Below, in pieces: positions 42,638-52,159 of a stretch of DNA of 64,000 nt. The notes below the pieces were generated by a model. That model saw nothing but the letters and a program-made list of their open reading frames with translations. It was not told where the DNA came from and ran no database searches. How positions within the stretch are numbered: position 1 is the stretch's first letter; every line of letters starts with the position of its first letter. The stretch covers positions 1-64,000 of the forward strand of contig JAFRFD010000103.1 of the NCBI GenBank assembly GCA_017434525.1, in the 5' to 3' direction. The translations under genes were made by a program, and so were the position numbers. This DNA comes from Methanobrevibacter sp. (GTDB lineage Archaea; Methanobacteriota; Methanobacteria; Methanobacteriales; Methanobacteriaceae).

Positions 42638-43534
42638 ATGATGGACATTAATGAAAGAATCAATTCGCTCAGCGAATGCGAAAAATGCCAAGACATTCAA
42701 ATAAAGAAGTTCTCTCCACTAAAGGATTTGATAAACTTCGATGACTATGATGGAGATTATATGAGGTGCGAATGTGGAAAGAGGCCTCTGGATATTGTGA
42801 TGAGCCATATACTGAAAATCATGATAGAATGTGAGATTGTTCCCGAAAAGGCAACCCTCCGTCGCAACTCTCCGGTTCCACTGTCCAGCTTTTATTTCAG
42901 CAGCTTAAACCCACAGTTCATTCAGGAAAAATCATTGATACTGCTCCATCAGGATTTCACTCCCGAAGTCGCTTCAAGACTGATTGAGGAGGTTCCGGAA
43001 GTTGCATGCGTTCTAAATGGAAGTCCACGTGATGTTGCAGGTCAGCTGAACAGGGACTCTTCAATAAGCCACTTTGAAATTCTTGAAGGCGACGACACCC
43101 AAATCAATGTGATGAGGACACTGCTTGGCGATAAGATAGTTTTGGCTAAAAGCCAGTCAAGACACCACATAGAAGTGGCAATGACAACAGAGGAGAAATT
43201 GCTCAGGCTTCACAACTACATCGACAACAATAATGTCAAAAAAGGCACAGCCATCGATGCAATGTGCGGATTGGGAGCGCTTGGAATCTATCTTCTTAAA
43301 TACGATTTCGAAAAGGTGATCTTCAATGACATCAACCCCGAAATGATCGAGGCGTTGAAAAACAATCTTGAGCTAAACGACATTAGTGACGGCTTTGAGA
43401 TACATAACGGACCATTTGAGGATTTGGATGTAGGTCATGTTGATTTGTGCATCATAGATGCATTTCCTGGTGAGGATATAGAGGAGATTACAAAAAAAGC
43501 AGAGGAAATAGCAGATAATGTGGTAATTATCTAA
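42638..43534 (+). CDS. SAM-dependent methyltransferase, class I
   Basis: 298 residues. The C-terminal half has motif I AIDAMCGLGALGIYLL (about 205-220), motif II KVIFNDINPEMIEALKNNLELND and a DLCIIDAFPG segment. The N-terminal half carries two Cys pairs (CEKC, CECG) and a domain not recognised. Position-specific RNA or small-molecule methylation cannot be decided. An ATTAGTAATACTAAT palindrome lies in the upstream spacer (42542-42556). Confidence 0.7.
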   Translation: MMDINERINSLSECEKCQDIQIKKFSPLKDLINFDDYDGDYMRCECGKRPLDIVMSHILKIMIECEIVPEKATLRRNSPVPLSSFYFSSLNPQFIQEKSLILLHQDFTPEVASRLIEEVPEVACVLNGSPRDVAGQLNRDSSISHFEILEGDDTQINVMRTLLGDKIVLAKSQSRHHIEVAMTTEEKLLRLHNYIDNNNVKKGTAIDAMCGLGALGIYLLKYDFEKVIFNDINPEMIEALKNNLELNDISDGFEIHNGPFEDLDVGHVDLCIIDAFPGEDIEEITKKAEEIADNVVII

Positions 43535-43550
43535 CTACTCATCCAGAAGT

Positions 43551-43820
43551 TTAGAGGCATGTTTTTTCAAAATCCTCTTGAACAATTTCTAACAGTTGTT
43601 TAATTGAATCATCCATATTTATTTCGCTAATATCACAGGAGGCATTGTATTTTTGAAAAACATACTCTTGAGCAAAGGATCTGCTCATAAATTTTATATT
43701 TTTGAAGTCTAACACAACTTCTTTTTCATTTTTGATTTCTTGAAAAAGCTTTTTTGCGGTGGGTCCGGTTCCTAGCTTTTTAGGATACTTTTCCTCAAGA
43801 ATTATTTCTAATTTGGTCAT
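43551..43820 (-). CDS. STAS-like protein (DUF4325)
   Basis: 89 residues. LDFKNIKFMSRSFAQEYVFQKYN is the DUF4325 signature, a STAS-related fold found next to GHKL ATPases. It overlaps the HATPase gene by 26 bp and the reading order is ATPase first. The pair resembles anti-sigma/anti-anti-sigma partner switching, but archaea have no sigma factors, so the target differs. Confidence 0.75.
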   Translation of the reverse strand: MTKLEIILEEKYPKKLGTGPTAKKLFQEIKNEKEVVLDFKNIKFMSRSFAQEYVFQKYNASCDISEINMDDSIKQLLEIVQEDFEKTCL

Positions 43821-44490
43821 TTTCTACCTCCTTAATCTGGTTGATTCTAACATATTTTAAATATTCATAGATATTGTCTATTTTTCTATTATTCATCTGT
43901 AATGATATAAATGTTCCATTTATAGAATTTTCATTTTTTTGAATATCAATTCCATTTTCAGTTACTAAACACGCTCCATTTCCTGAAAAAATCACCATTT
44001 CACCTTTAAATCCTAGGGTTGTGATTCTGGCGGTTGAGTTTAAACCTCTGCCATGGAGATTGAATTTTTCCTTATAGGTTGTTTTTCCATTTAATGCTTC
44101 AAAAATGGCTTTACCATCATTGTCAAAATCAATGTTGGCTTCTTTGAAACTTCCAGGAATTCCAATTCCATCGTCATAAATCATTATGTTCAAATTTCTC
44201 TCGATATCTATTTGTACGTATGCATTTTTGAATTTTGAATGTTTATATGTGTTTATAAGTAACTCATATAGTAAAAAATTAATGCTCTGTACATCAATAT
44301 CTTTTGTAAGAAAATTTTCTATTTCATCTGTCAATTCAGATAAATATTCTTCTATTCTGTCTGAAACATTTAGAAAATCGTCAAATTCATAAAATTTTAG
44401 CTTTTTTGTGATTTTCACTTTGTTTGTTTCCATATTTTCAAATTCTTTAATTTTTCCTTTTAGGTCTACATTAAAAACAATATTCTCCAT
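43795..44490 (-). CDS. GHKL-type ATP-binding protein
   Basis: 231 residues. The N box ELLINTYKHS (about 85-94), G1 box IMIYDDGIGIPG (about 110-121) and G2 box HGRGLNSTARI (about 150-160) are those of histidine-kinase-like ATPases. There is no phosphoacceptor domain. The partner is the STAS-like protein encoded downstream with a 26-bp overlap. Serine kinase activity of RsbW type toward the partner is possible, not shown. Confidence 0.75.
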   Translation of the reverse strand: MENIVFNVDLKGKIKEFENMETNKVKITKKLKFYEFDDFLNVSDRIEEYLSELTDEIENFLTKDIDVQSINFLLYELLINTYKHSKFKNAYVQIDIERNLNIMIYDDGIGIPGSFKEANIDFDNDGKAIFEALNGKTTYKEKFNLHGRGLNSTARITTLGFKGEMVIFSGNGACLVTENGIDIQKNENSINGTFISLQMNNRKIDNIYEYLKYVRINQIKEVENDQIRNNS

Positions 44491-44498
44491 TTAATCAC

Positions 44499-45752
44499 CT
44501 AAAGAAACATTTGTATGTAGATGACAATGGCCGGAATAATCAAAACGCCCATCAAGTGGGATTTTCCCACTCCAATGTAGTGGGGAAGCATCCCCATTGC
44601 AGTTGATGTAATCAGGGCCAATGTCATGTACCCGAGAGGAGCTCTGTAATAAAAGATAAAGACATACAGTATCAGGATTTGAAGCAAAATCACTCCGATA
44701 GACAATTTTTTGTAATCAACTCCGCTCATCAATCTAGAGAAGGAATCGCCTAGCTTTAATGACAGCACCAATGAAACGGATACGGCAATCAATGATGCAA
44801 AGATGAATATTGCAAGATGGTTCAGGCTCATTTCGGAAATTAGGTAAGACATGTAGACTGCTATTCCGCTTCGGGGATTTCCGATGATGTAAATTGCTAT
44901 AAGAGAAAACAGGCAATCTGAAACGTTCAGCCCGGATGTGGCTAGAAGAAAGTTCACTGTGTCGTCATCGTCATTGTCGTTTGTGCCGCTTGCCGCCTGT
45001 GCAATCACTGTTCCCTGTGCAGGTCCAAAGCCAGGCAGAAATCCAAGGATTGCTCCTGTAATTCCTCCCGCAAAGATGCTTTTGAACTTTCCCCAATCCA
45101 GGTCAAGCTCATAGAATGGGTTTTGATGAGGTATCGTAGATGAGTCATTTAGGCTGAAGAGGATTGTGCTTATTCCAAAAAGGCCGGAAAATGTGCACAT
45201 CAATGAGACTCCCGATGGGATTGGGGTCTGGAAAATAATCCAGCCCAGGATTCCAGAAAGCACAAAAAGAAGCAGTGACCATATAAAGTCCCTTGTTGTC
45301 CGTGTAAGGCGGTATGTCAGATAAATCGATGCGACAAGAAGTATCATCCATGTAAACGGCTTTGATGCTTCATGCAATATCGGAAGTGCAACCGCAAAAA
45401 CCGGAAGCATTAGTATCGTAACAATAATCCCTCCAAAACCTCCGACGGACACGATTCGTATCACTTCCTTTGACCTTCCCTGAAGAACCATTCTGTGTCC
45501 CGGAAGTATTGATGTTGCTGTTCCCTCCTGGGGGACTCCCAAAAGCATTGACGGCACGAATTCAATGAGTGCGTGTGCTATGGACATTGCAACCATCACG
45601 ACGCAGAGAAATTCGGGGGATATGAACGTCAAAAGAAAAGTTGAGGATGCAAACAGTATTGCTCCTGCGGTGTTTACATGTATTCCAGGTATAGTCCCTG
45701 TTACGGTTCCGATTGATATGCCTATAAAGCAGGCAATTACTAACTCTATCAT
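44499..45752 (-). CDS. TctA/DUF112 family membrane transporter
   Basis: 417 residues with about ten membrane segments. The TctA signature region IGTVTGTIPGIHVNTAGAIL (about 15-34) and the related inverted repeat ITGAILGFLPGFGPAQGTVIA (about 235-255) are visible. The family's bacterial members take up tricarboxylates with TctB and TctC; neither partner is seen here, as in other archaeal versions. Substrate unknown. Confidence 0.8.
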   Translation of the reverse strand: MIELVIACFIGISIGTVTGTIPGIHVNTAGAILFASSTFLLTFISPEFLCVVMVAMSIAHALIEFVPSMLLGVPQEGTATSILPGHRMVLQGRSKEVIRIVSVGGFGGIIVTILMLPVFAVALPILHEASKPFTWMILLVASIYLTYRLTRTTRDFIWSLLLFVLSGILGWIIFQTPIPSGVSLMCTFSGLFGISTILFSLNDSSTIPHQNPFYELDLDWGKFKSIFAGGITGAILGFLPGFGPAQGTVIAQAASGTNDNDDDDTVNFLLATSGLNVSDCLFSLIAIYIIGNPRSGIAVYMSYLISEMSLNHLAIFIFASLIAVSVSLVLSLKLGDSFSRLMSGVDYKKLSIGVILLQILILYVFIFYYRAPLGYMTLALITSTAMGMLPHYIGVGKSHLMGVLIIPAIVIYIQMFL

Positions 45753-45894
45753 AGCTATTAATTATTTGAACTATAATTTAAAGTTTGTTGAAGCAATACT
45801 TGAATATTGTATGGATTTGGTAAAATTGAAGTGATTTGGTAATGTTGCTTTCATTCAAAATAAGTGATGTGATGATGGGTGTTTTAGTGTAAAA

Positions 45895-46356
45895 TCAAAA
45901 GTGATTTCTATTGAACTCCAGTGATTTCAGTGAAATGTTGGACAGTAGCTTAAGCAGGTCTTCACGGGTGATGTCCAGTTCCTCACAGATCATGTCGTCC
46001 CACTCCTTTTCCTTTTCGATTAGAAATTCGGAGGTTTCGATTCCCTTTTGGGTCAATGTGATTTTATATGCTCTTTTGTTTTTTTCATCGATTTCCCTTA
46101 CAATCAGGCCCTTTTCCTCAAAGTCTTTGAAGGCTCTTGAAACTCCGCTTCTGTCCATCAGACATGCCTTTGCAATATCGGACTGGTTTGTGCCCATTTC
46201 ATAATATAAAAACAGCAGCATGTAATATTGGCTTGGGAGTATTTCTGTTTCTCTTTTTATGTGCTTGTTCATGAAAAAGTCATGAGTTTTCATCAATGAA
46301 ATCAGATGGTTCACCAAAAATGGGGAATCCTTAATGATGTCGTCATATTCAATCAT
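45895..46356 (-). CDS. MarR family transcription regulator
   Basis: 153 residues with the winged helix-turn-helix MGTNQSDIAKACLMDRSGVSRAFKDFEEKGLIVREIDEKNKRAYKITLTQKG (quoted in part: helix DIAKACLMDRSGVSRAFKD, wing REIDEKNKRAYKI). The family usually controls a neighbouring transporter or redox gene; the candidates are the TctA gene downstream and the secreted protein upstream. Ligand unknown. Confidence 0.88.
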   Translation of the reverse strand: MIEYDDIIKDSPFLVNHLISLMKTHDFFMNKHIKRETEILPSQYYMLLFLYYEMGTNQSDIAKACLMDRSGVSRAFKDFEEKGLIVREIDEKNKRAYKITLTQKGIETSEFLIEKEKEWDDMICEELDITREDLLKLLSNISLKSLEFNRNHF

Positions 46357-46445
46357 ATAAAATCACCTTCAATTATAATATTTAAAATCAAGATTTAAAT
46401 AGTATTTGTAACATATTAAACACAATGAACTATTGAGGAATCATC

Positions 46446-46946
46446 ATGAACAGAAAAATCATCATCATTTTGGCAATCGTAGGGGTTAGCCTGTTGCTGC
46501 TTACAGGCCATGTATCTGCAAAGGAGAAGGTTAAGATAAAAATTTCCACAGACAAATGGCTCAACGGCAAGGGAGTAATCACAATCAAGCTTGTCGACAA
46601 GAACGGAAAGGAAATAAAAACTAATGGCAAAATCAAGTACACAATCACGGATTCGAACGGCAACTATGAATGGAAATCCAAGTCCTACAATAAGGCAATC
46701 CGCTTGAAGTATTCTCCGGGCACCTACAACGTTGATGTGGAGTTCTTTGGGGACAGCAAATACCGTTCCACTTCAAAATCCAAATATGTTACTGTGGAAT
46801 CCACTAGCTCAGGTTTCGATGCCTATAATTATTATGACAACCATAACTGGGGATTGAACCAGCAAATCGACGATTATATAGAGTATAATTATTGGGATGA
46901 GGAAATCTACGACGACGCCTCAAACTATGACGGCGAAGGATATTAG
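46446..46946 (+). CDS. Small secreted protein with an Ig-like domain
   Basis: 166 residues. A signal peptide (KIIIILAIVGVSLLLLTGHVSA) is followed by one Ig-like domain of the type repeated in the large adhesins (about 27-118: KVKIKISTDKWLNGKGVITIKLVDKNGK..., YSPGTYNVDVEF). The Tyr/Asp/Asn-rich tail (about 120-166) is acidic and unstructured. GAGGAAT precedes the ATG. It may be a secreted fragment-like adhesin; no function is known. Confidence 0.7.
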   Translation: MNRKIIIILAIVGVSLLLLTGHVSAKEKVKIKISTDKWLNGKGVITIKLVDKNGKEIKTNGKIKYTITDSNGNYEWKSKSYNKAIRLKYSPGTYNVDVEFFGDSKYRSTSKSKYVTVESTSSGFDAYNYYDNHNWGLNQQIDDYIEYNYWDEEIYDDASNYDGEGY

Positions 46947-47437
46947 AAATTTTTTTTAAAAAAAGAGAAAAGATGGTGTTTATTATTGGAGAGTTATAAA
47001 CACCGACTTGTTTTTTTTGGGAATTATGTGGCAGATTTTTCCCTGATATCAAATTAGAAAATTGTGAAAAGCTAATTCGATATTTTATAATTTTGGAGAT
47101 TGTATTATTATCGACTGATAATATGTTTGTTACAAGTGAATATTTTTAGGCATGCCTAAATATATGTCACTTGTATTAAAGTTGGTTGTCATAGTATATA
47201 AATGTTTCTAAATTTTTAGGTGTGCCTAAATTTTTAGAGGGACATATTCAAAAATAAAAATAACACTTGTTATATAACAGTTGGTATAAACTATTATTTA
47301 AATGTTATTGTGTGGGGGAAATTAAAATATTTAAATATTAATAAGATTATATGTAATACTGTGTTTAGGTCAACCTAATTTTTGAAATTAAAACTCTAAT
47401 TTTTACGGCCTATCAAGTTAATGAAGGGGAAATGGGG
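46947..47437. promoter_or_regulatory. feoB promoter region with three iron boxes
   Basis: TTTAGGCATGCCTAAA (47145-47160), TTTAGGTGTGCCTAAA (47215-47230) and TTTAGGTCAACCTAAT (47364-47379). A TATA-like gtatataaatg (about 47194-47204) would start a transcript inside the second box. A weaker gattatatg (about 47345) would do so inside the third. This is the plan of repression by a DtxR-type iron regulator. No gene is seen in 46947-47437. Confidence 0.7.
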
Positions 47438-49453
47438 ATGAAAAAACTAATTGTGGGATTGGCAGGAAACCCTAACGTGGGTAAAACTACCGTATTCAAT
47501 CAATTGACCGGTATGCATCAGCATGTAGGTAACTGGCCGGGAAAGACTGTTGAAAGGGCAGAAGGCCATTTTAATCATGGTGAATATGAATACGACATCG
47601 TTGACCTGCCTGGAAACTACGCATTGAGTGCCCATTCCATTGAAGAGATAGTCTCAAGGGATTTCATTGTAGACGATGACTCTGATGTAATCATTAATGT
47701 GGTTGACGCAGCCAATCTTGAACGTAATCTGTATCTGACAGTTCAAATGATGGAACTGGGTGCAAACCTGATACTGGCGCTCAACATGAACGACTTTGCC
47801 AGAAAAAAGGAACATTTCATCAACATTGACCTTATGAGTGAACTTTTGGGTTTTCCGGTCATTGAAATCAATGCAAAAAACAAGGAAGGTTTTGAGGAAC
47901 TGTTGACACAAGCAGAAATTGCATCCAAAAATCCTATCGATTCAAGCGAGAAACTGTCATACAGTAATGACGTAAAAGGCCATCTGATGGATCTTCAGGC
48001 AATAATCGAACAGGACGAGAATCTGTTGGATGTTCCTTCAATCTGGACTGCAATAAAGTTATTGGAAAAGGACACAATCGTCATAGAAAAGGTTCAAAAA
48101 TCCCCTAAACAGTCACAGATAATGGCTGAAGTGGATAAGGTAAGCACTCATCTTCGTGACGTATACAAGGAAGGTCCCGAAGAGGTCATTGCAAATGCAA
48201 GATACGCATTCATCGACGGGCTGATGGCCGAAGCGGTTGACAGGCCATCCGTTGAAAAGGAAACAATGACAGATAAAATCGACAAGATTGTCACCAACAG
48301 GATTCTGGCGCCGTTCGTATTCATCATTATCATGTATGCAATGTTCCAGTTGACATTTACCATTGGGGCTCCTTTCCAAGAGATAATCGAGAGCGGATTC
48401 ACTCTGCTGGCTGATGTGGTGGGTTCCTATCTCGGTGAAGGTCTGCTCTCATCATTGATTTGTAAGGGAATCATTGGAGGGGTAGGGGGTGTTCTTACAT
48501 TCCTTCCGATTATTGTTTTGATGTTTTTATTCCTAAGTATTCTGGAGGATTCCGGGTATCTGGCAAGGGCAGCATTTACCTTGGACATTGTCATGCATAA
48601 AATCGTGGGGCTTCACGGCAAGGCGTTCATTCCAATGATTTTGGGATTCGGCTGCGGAGTACCGGCCATCATGGCAACAAGGACCATGGAAAACGAAGGG
48701 GACCGTATGCTTGCGATGATGCTTGTTCCGTTCATGTCCTGTACCGCAAGATTGCCAATTTATGGTGTCTTCATTGCGGCATTCTTCTCTGACAACAAAG
48801 GATTGATGTTGCTGTTGATTTATGTGTTGGGCATTGTTGTGGCGCTTGTCGTTGCGGCAATACTTAAAAGAACAATGTTTAAGGGATTGTCCACACCGTT
48901 TGTAATGGAATTGCCGAGCTATAAGATTCCTTCCCTGAAGGGCGTATTGCTGCACACCTGGGAAAAGGTTAAAGGGTTCTTGAGAAAGGCAGGAACAGTC
49001 ATTCTTGTCTGTTCTGTTGTATTGTGGGCTCTTCAAAACATCTATCCGTGGGGAGGAAGCGATCCTCAAATGAGCCTTTTGGGCATAATCGGTACTGCTC
49101 TTTCTCCGATATTTGCTCCTCTAGGATTTGGAACCTGGCAGGCTGCAGTGGCCATCATTGCGGGACTCAGCGCTAAGGAGGTAGTGGTTGCAACCTTCGG
49201 TACATTGGCAGGCATGGAAGAGGATGATGAGGAAGGTATTACTCAACTGATACATGATTCATTCACTCCGCTGTCCGCATTTTCATTCATGGCATTCTCA
49301 TTGCTTTACACTCCATGTATTGCGGCTATCGGTGCAATCAAAAAGGAAACAAACAGTTTCAAGTGGGCAATGACAATGTGTGCCATTACAATAGTGACAG
49401 CATATATAGTATCATTCCTGATTTTCCAGATTGGAACTTTGGCGGGATTCTGA
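47438..49453 (+). CDS. feoB: Ferrous iron transport protein FeoB
   Basis: 671 residues. The G domain has GNPNVGKTT (G1), VDLPG (G3) and NMND (G4). Two Gate domains with about ten membrane segments carry the GFGCGVPAIMATR cysteine and PFMSCTARLP motifs. It takes up Fe2+ in a GTP-dependent way. ATG 47438 is preferred to 47432 because of its distance to GAAGGGG. feoA follows with its own promoter. Three DtxR-type boxes upstream indicate control by iron. Confidence 0.96.
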   Translation: MKKLIVGLAGNPNVGKTTVFNQLTGMHQHVGNWPGKTVERAEGHFNHGEYEYDIVDLPGNYALSAHSIEEIVSRDFIVDDDSDVIINVVDAANLERNLYLTVQMMELGANLILALNMNDFARKKEHFINIDLMSELLGFPVIEINAKNKEGFEELLTQAEIASKNPIDSSEKLSYSNDVKGHLMDLQAIIEQDENLLDVPSIWTAIKLLEKDTIVIEKVQKSPKQSQIMAEVDKVSTHLRDVYKEGPEEVIANARYAFIDGLMAEAVDRPSVEKETMTDKIDKIVTNRILAPFVFIIIMYAMFQLTFTIGAPFQEIIESGFTLLADVVGSYLGEGLLSSLICKGIIGGVGGVLTFLPIIVLMFLFLSILEDSGYLARAAFTLDIVMHKIVGLHGKAFIPMILGFGCGVPAIMATRTMENEGDRMLAMMLVPFMSCTARLPIYGVFIAAFFSDNKGLMLLLIYVLGIVVALVVAAILKRTMFKGLSTPFVMELPSYKIPSLKGVLLHTWEKVKGFLRKAGTVILVCSVVLWALQNIYPWGGSDPQMSLLGIIGTALSPIFAPLGFGTWQAAVAIIAGLSAKEVVVATFGTLAGMEEDDEEGITQLIHDSFTPLSAFSFMAFSLLYTPCIAAIGAIKKETNSFKWAMTMCAITIVTAYIVSFLIFQIGTLAGF

Positions 49454-49495
49454 TTGTTTGAACCGGCCAAATCCGATTTTAATATTTTTTGAATT

Positions 49496-49565
49496 TTTAG
49501 TCATAACTAAATATTTATATAGGGGTTGTGACATAATATAATTACAAAGTTTTAGCATGCCTAAA
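49496..49565 (+). promoter_or_regulatory. feoA promoter with two DtxR-type boxes
   Basis: TTTAGTCATAACTAAA (49496-49511) and TTTAGCATGCCTAAA (49551-49565, one base short of a perfect palindrome) flank a TATA box (tttatata, about 49513-49520). Confidence 0.6.
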
Positions 49566-49587
49566 AAATTTAATTATGGTGGTTATT

Positions 49588-49815
49588 ATGAAAACCTTAA
49601 AAGACACAAAACCCGGTGAAACAGTAACTTTAGTTAAATACCATGATACTGGGGATGTTGATTTAAGAAGACATTTATTGGGTATGGGTTTTGTTAAAGG
49701 GGCAAAGATTACAGTTAAGAAAGTCGCCACTTTGGGAGATCCTATTGAAATGTCTGTAAAAGGATATGACGTATGTCTTAGAAAAGAAGAAGCTGAAAAC
49801 ATTGAAGTCGAATAG
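49588..49815 (+). CDS. feoA: FeoA, SH3-like partner of FeoB
   Basis: 75 residues from ATG 49588, behind GGTGGTT. The fold is that of FeoA/DtxR C-terminal SH3 domains (LKDTKPGETVTLVKYHDTGDVDLRRHLLGMGFVKGAKITVKK, read in part). FeoA is needed for FeoB transport activity. It has a promoter of its own with two iron boxes. Confidence 0.93.
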   Translation: MKTLKDTKPGETVTLVKYHDTGDVDLRRHLLGMGFVKGAKITVKKVATLGDPIEMSVKGYDVCLRKEEAENIEVE

Positions 49816-49869
49816 CTTCAATCTTTTCATTTATTTTTTTTAATCCAATTTTATTAACGGTGTTATATC

Positions 49870-50064
49870 ATGAAATGCAGAATGTGCGGATTTGAATTTG
49901 ATGAAACAAAAATCGAAAACAGGGGATGTGTCAGTTGCGGAAAGCATGGCTGCAACAGCATACACTGTCCAAATTGCGGATTTGCAAATTCTCCTGAACT
50001 CGACCAGGAATTTAAATTTATAGAAAAGCTAAAAAACAAAATCAGAAAAAAGGCTACAAATTAA
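49870..50064 (+). CDS. Feo-linked small zinc-ribbon protein
   Basis: 64 residues with seven cysteines in CxxC pairs (CRMC, CVSC, C, CPNC) and a basic tail. Similar small zinc- or iron-binding ribbons are found next to feoA in methanogens. It might stand in for FeoC, which is absent here; this is inference. The stop overlaps the cbiO stop of the opposite strand by 4 bp. Confidence 0.65.
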   Translation: MKCRMCGFEFDETKIENRGCVSCGKHGCNSIHCPNCGFANSPELDQEFKFIEKLKNKIRKKATN

Positions 50065-50900
50065 ATCTTTTTAGCTTTCAATATCTCTTCGGTCGCTTCT
50101 TCAACACCAATTTTTTCAGTGTCCACATCTAATCCATTTTCTTTTAGTTTATATAATATTTCTGTAGTCACTGGCGCTTTTAGATGAGCCTTCTTCAACA
50201 GTTCCTTATCGGAAAATATTTGGTGCCTGTCCCCTTCAGCTATTATTGTACCGTTGTATAAAACGAATATTTTATCTGCAAACTGATTTACCATTTCAAT
50301 ATCGTGTGATGAGATGACAATGCTCATTCCCTCTTTGTTGAGGTTGTTCAAGATGTTCAATACCTTATCAACACCTTCAGGGTCCAATCCTGCAGTTGGT
50401 TCATCAAGTATCATTATTTCAGGTCTCATCGCAATAATTCCTGCAATGGCAACTCTTTTTTGTTGGCCCCCACTTAAATGATGGGGTGTTTTGTCTTCAA
50501 AACCAGACATTCCAACCATTTCCAAGGATTCCTTGATTCTTCTTTCGACTTCATCATAATCAAGGCCTAAATTCATAGGTCCAAAGGCAACATCCTCCTT
50601 GACGGTCGGAGCAAACAATTGGTCATTCGGATCTTGGAATACAATTCCCACTTTCTGCCTTACTTTAAGCAGCTCGTCACGTTCAAAGACAATTTTTTCA
50701 CCATCTATTTCAACATGGCCGGAGGTAGGTTCGTTCAAACCGTTGAAATGGGAAAATAATGTTGATTTACCTGCACCGTTAGGCCCCATTATAGCTATCT
50801 TTTCGCCCTTTTTGATTTTAATATTGACTTTTTTCAATGCTTGAGTACCGTCATGGTAGGTATAAGATAAATCTTTTGTTTCTAAATGTATCTGCTCCAT
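50061..50900 (-). CDS. cbiO: CbiO, ATPase of the nickel/cobalt ECF importer
   Basis: 279 residues. Walker A GPNGAGKST (about 38-46), signature LSGGQQKRVAIAG and Walker B IMILDEPTAGLDPEG are intact. It powers the CbiMNQO energy-coupling-factor importer for Co2+ or Ni2+. It is the last gene of cbiM-N-Q-O. Confidence 0.92.
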   Translation of the reverse strand: MEQIHLETKDLSYTYHDGTQALKKVNIKIKKGEKIAIMGPNGAGKSTLFSHFNGLNEPTSGHVEIDGEKIVFERDELLKVRQKVGIVFQDPNDQLFAPTVKEDVAFGPMNLGLDYDEVERRIKESLEMVGMSGFEDKTPHHLSGGQQKRVAIAGIIAMRPEIMILDEPTAGLDPEGVDKVLNILNNLNKEGMSIVISSHDIEMVNQFADKIFVLYNGTIIAEGDRHQIFSDKELLKKAHLKAPVTTEILYKLKENGLDVDTEKIGVEEATEEILKAKKI

Positions 50901-50908
50901 TATTTCAC

Positions 50909-51739
50909 CTAATTAATTCCTAAGTTTTGACCAAAGTAGCCTAATTTTCCGCTAAATTTGAAAATGATAATTTCAAGAACAATCACAATAATGATTATTG
51001 TCAATAAATATAAATAATCGCTTTTTTCGGGAGATTTCTTTTCGTCAAACATTTCGGATGCATCTGAAAATCCACGGCTTACCATACTTTTATGAACTCT
51101 CTCTCCCTGTTCATAAGCCTTTAAAAACATCATTCCGATTGTGTAACCGACCTGCTTTACCCTCCATTTGTATGGGGTGTTTTTTCCATGTATGCTGAAG
51201 TTTCTTGACTTTTGGCTTTTGCGGATTGCCGCAAGTTCATCAACAAACAAAAACAGGAACCTAACCATGATTGATAAAATCATAGCCAAATCTCTTGGCA
51301 TTTTCAATTTTCTAAATGAACTGGCCATTTCCTGCAGGGGGGTTGTTGATGAATAGATGATGATTGCAGTCAGACAGACGAGTAGGCGAACGAACAATAG
51401 GATTCCCCAATTCAAACCTGCATCCGTAACATGTAGCCATGAATAACTCCAGATTATATTTCCCGGTTGGATGAATGGCTGGAATATTATGACTGCTCCA
51501 CCAAAAGGAAGCAACATCAATAACCGTTTAAATGAATCAACATATGACAAGTCAGCTATTTTTAAAATAACCAATAACATTACCTCCAATATTATTGGTA
51601 TAAAGAGTTCCTGTGATATGACACAAACGACAATGATAAAAATAGTGGATATTAATTTAATTCGCCCTTCCAAATTATGAATGGGGCTGTCTTTCGATGC
51701 CAAATCGTCAAATCTCATTATTTGCGTTATGTCTACCAT
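50909..51739 (-). CDS. cbiQ: CbiQ, transmembrane T component
   Basis: 276 residues, about five to six membrane segments and the T-component coupling helix motifs (KMPRDLAMILSIMVRFLFLFVDEL; GERVHKSMVSRGF), which bind the ATPase. The GTG/ATG region lies behind a short spacer (51740-51851) that contains another agtaatat word, so cbiQO may also have an internal promoter. Confidence 0.9.
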   Translation of the reverse strand: MVDITQIMRFDDLASKDSPIHNLEGRIKLISTIFIIVVCVISQELFIPIILEVMLLVILKIADLSYVDSFKRLLMLLPFGGAVIIFQPFIQPGNIIWSYSWLHVTDAGLNWGILLFVRLLVCLTAIIIYSSTTPLQEMASSFRKLKMPRDLAMILSIMVRFLFLFVDELAAIRKSQKSRNFSIHGKNTPYKWRVKQVGYTIGMMFLKAYEQGERVHKSMVSRGFSDASEMFDEKKSPEKSDYLYLLTIIIIVIVLEIIIFKFSGKLGYFGQNLGIN

Positions 51740-51851
51740 ATTTATCCACTAGTATAATATTAAAATTAGTAATATATTATTTTTTTCTCATCTTTATTTC
51801 ATTATTATTCAATTATTTTTAAAAAAAGAAAAAAATAGAAATTAATTGTGT

Positions 51852-52157
51852 TTAATTTCTACTTCTAACGATTGCTGCAACTGCATATCCTACTCCTAAG
51901 GTTACAATCACACCCAGTACCAGGGCGACTATCTGTAATACTTGGTTTTCAGGATCATTTGCAAATGCATAATCAGGGAAGATTGCTTCAGGGATTCCGC
52001 CAATTTCTTCTACTGAAAAGTCTTCTGGAACTCCTGCATCTTCTGCAGATTTTTCTAATCCGTCTGGGTCACCAGATGCAATGTATGGTGAAAGAGCACA
52101 GATTATAATGCAGATTACAACTGCGGCAACGATTAAATAAGTATCTTTTTTATCCAT
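51852..52157 (-). CDS. cbiN: CbiN, small component of the nickel/cobalt importer
   Basis: 101 residues with two membrane segments (about 7-27 and 72-94) and an extracytoplasmic loop with DPDGLEKSAEDAGVPE, the CbiN signature. CbiN opens the metal path in CbiM. The gap to cbiM is 2 bp. Confidence 0.92.
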   Translation of the reverse strand: MDKKDTYLIVAAVVICIIICALSPYIASGDPDGLEKSAEDAGVPEDFSVEEIGGIPEAIFPDYAFANDPENQVLQIVALVLGVIVTLGVGYAVAAIVRSRN

Positions 52158-52159
52158 AC

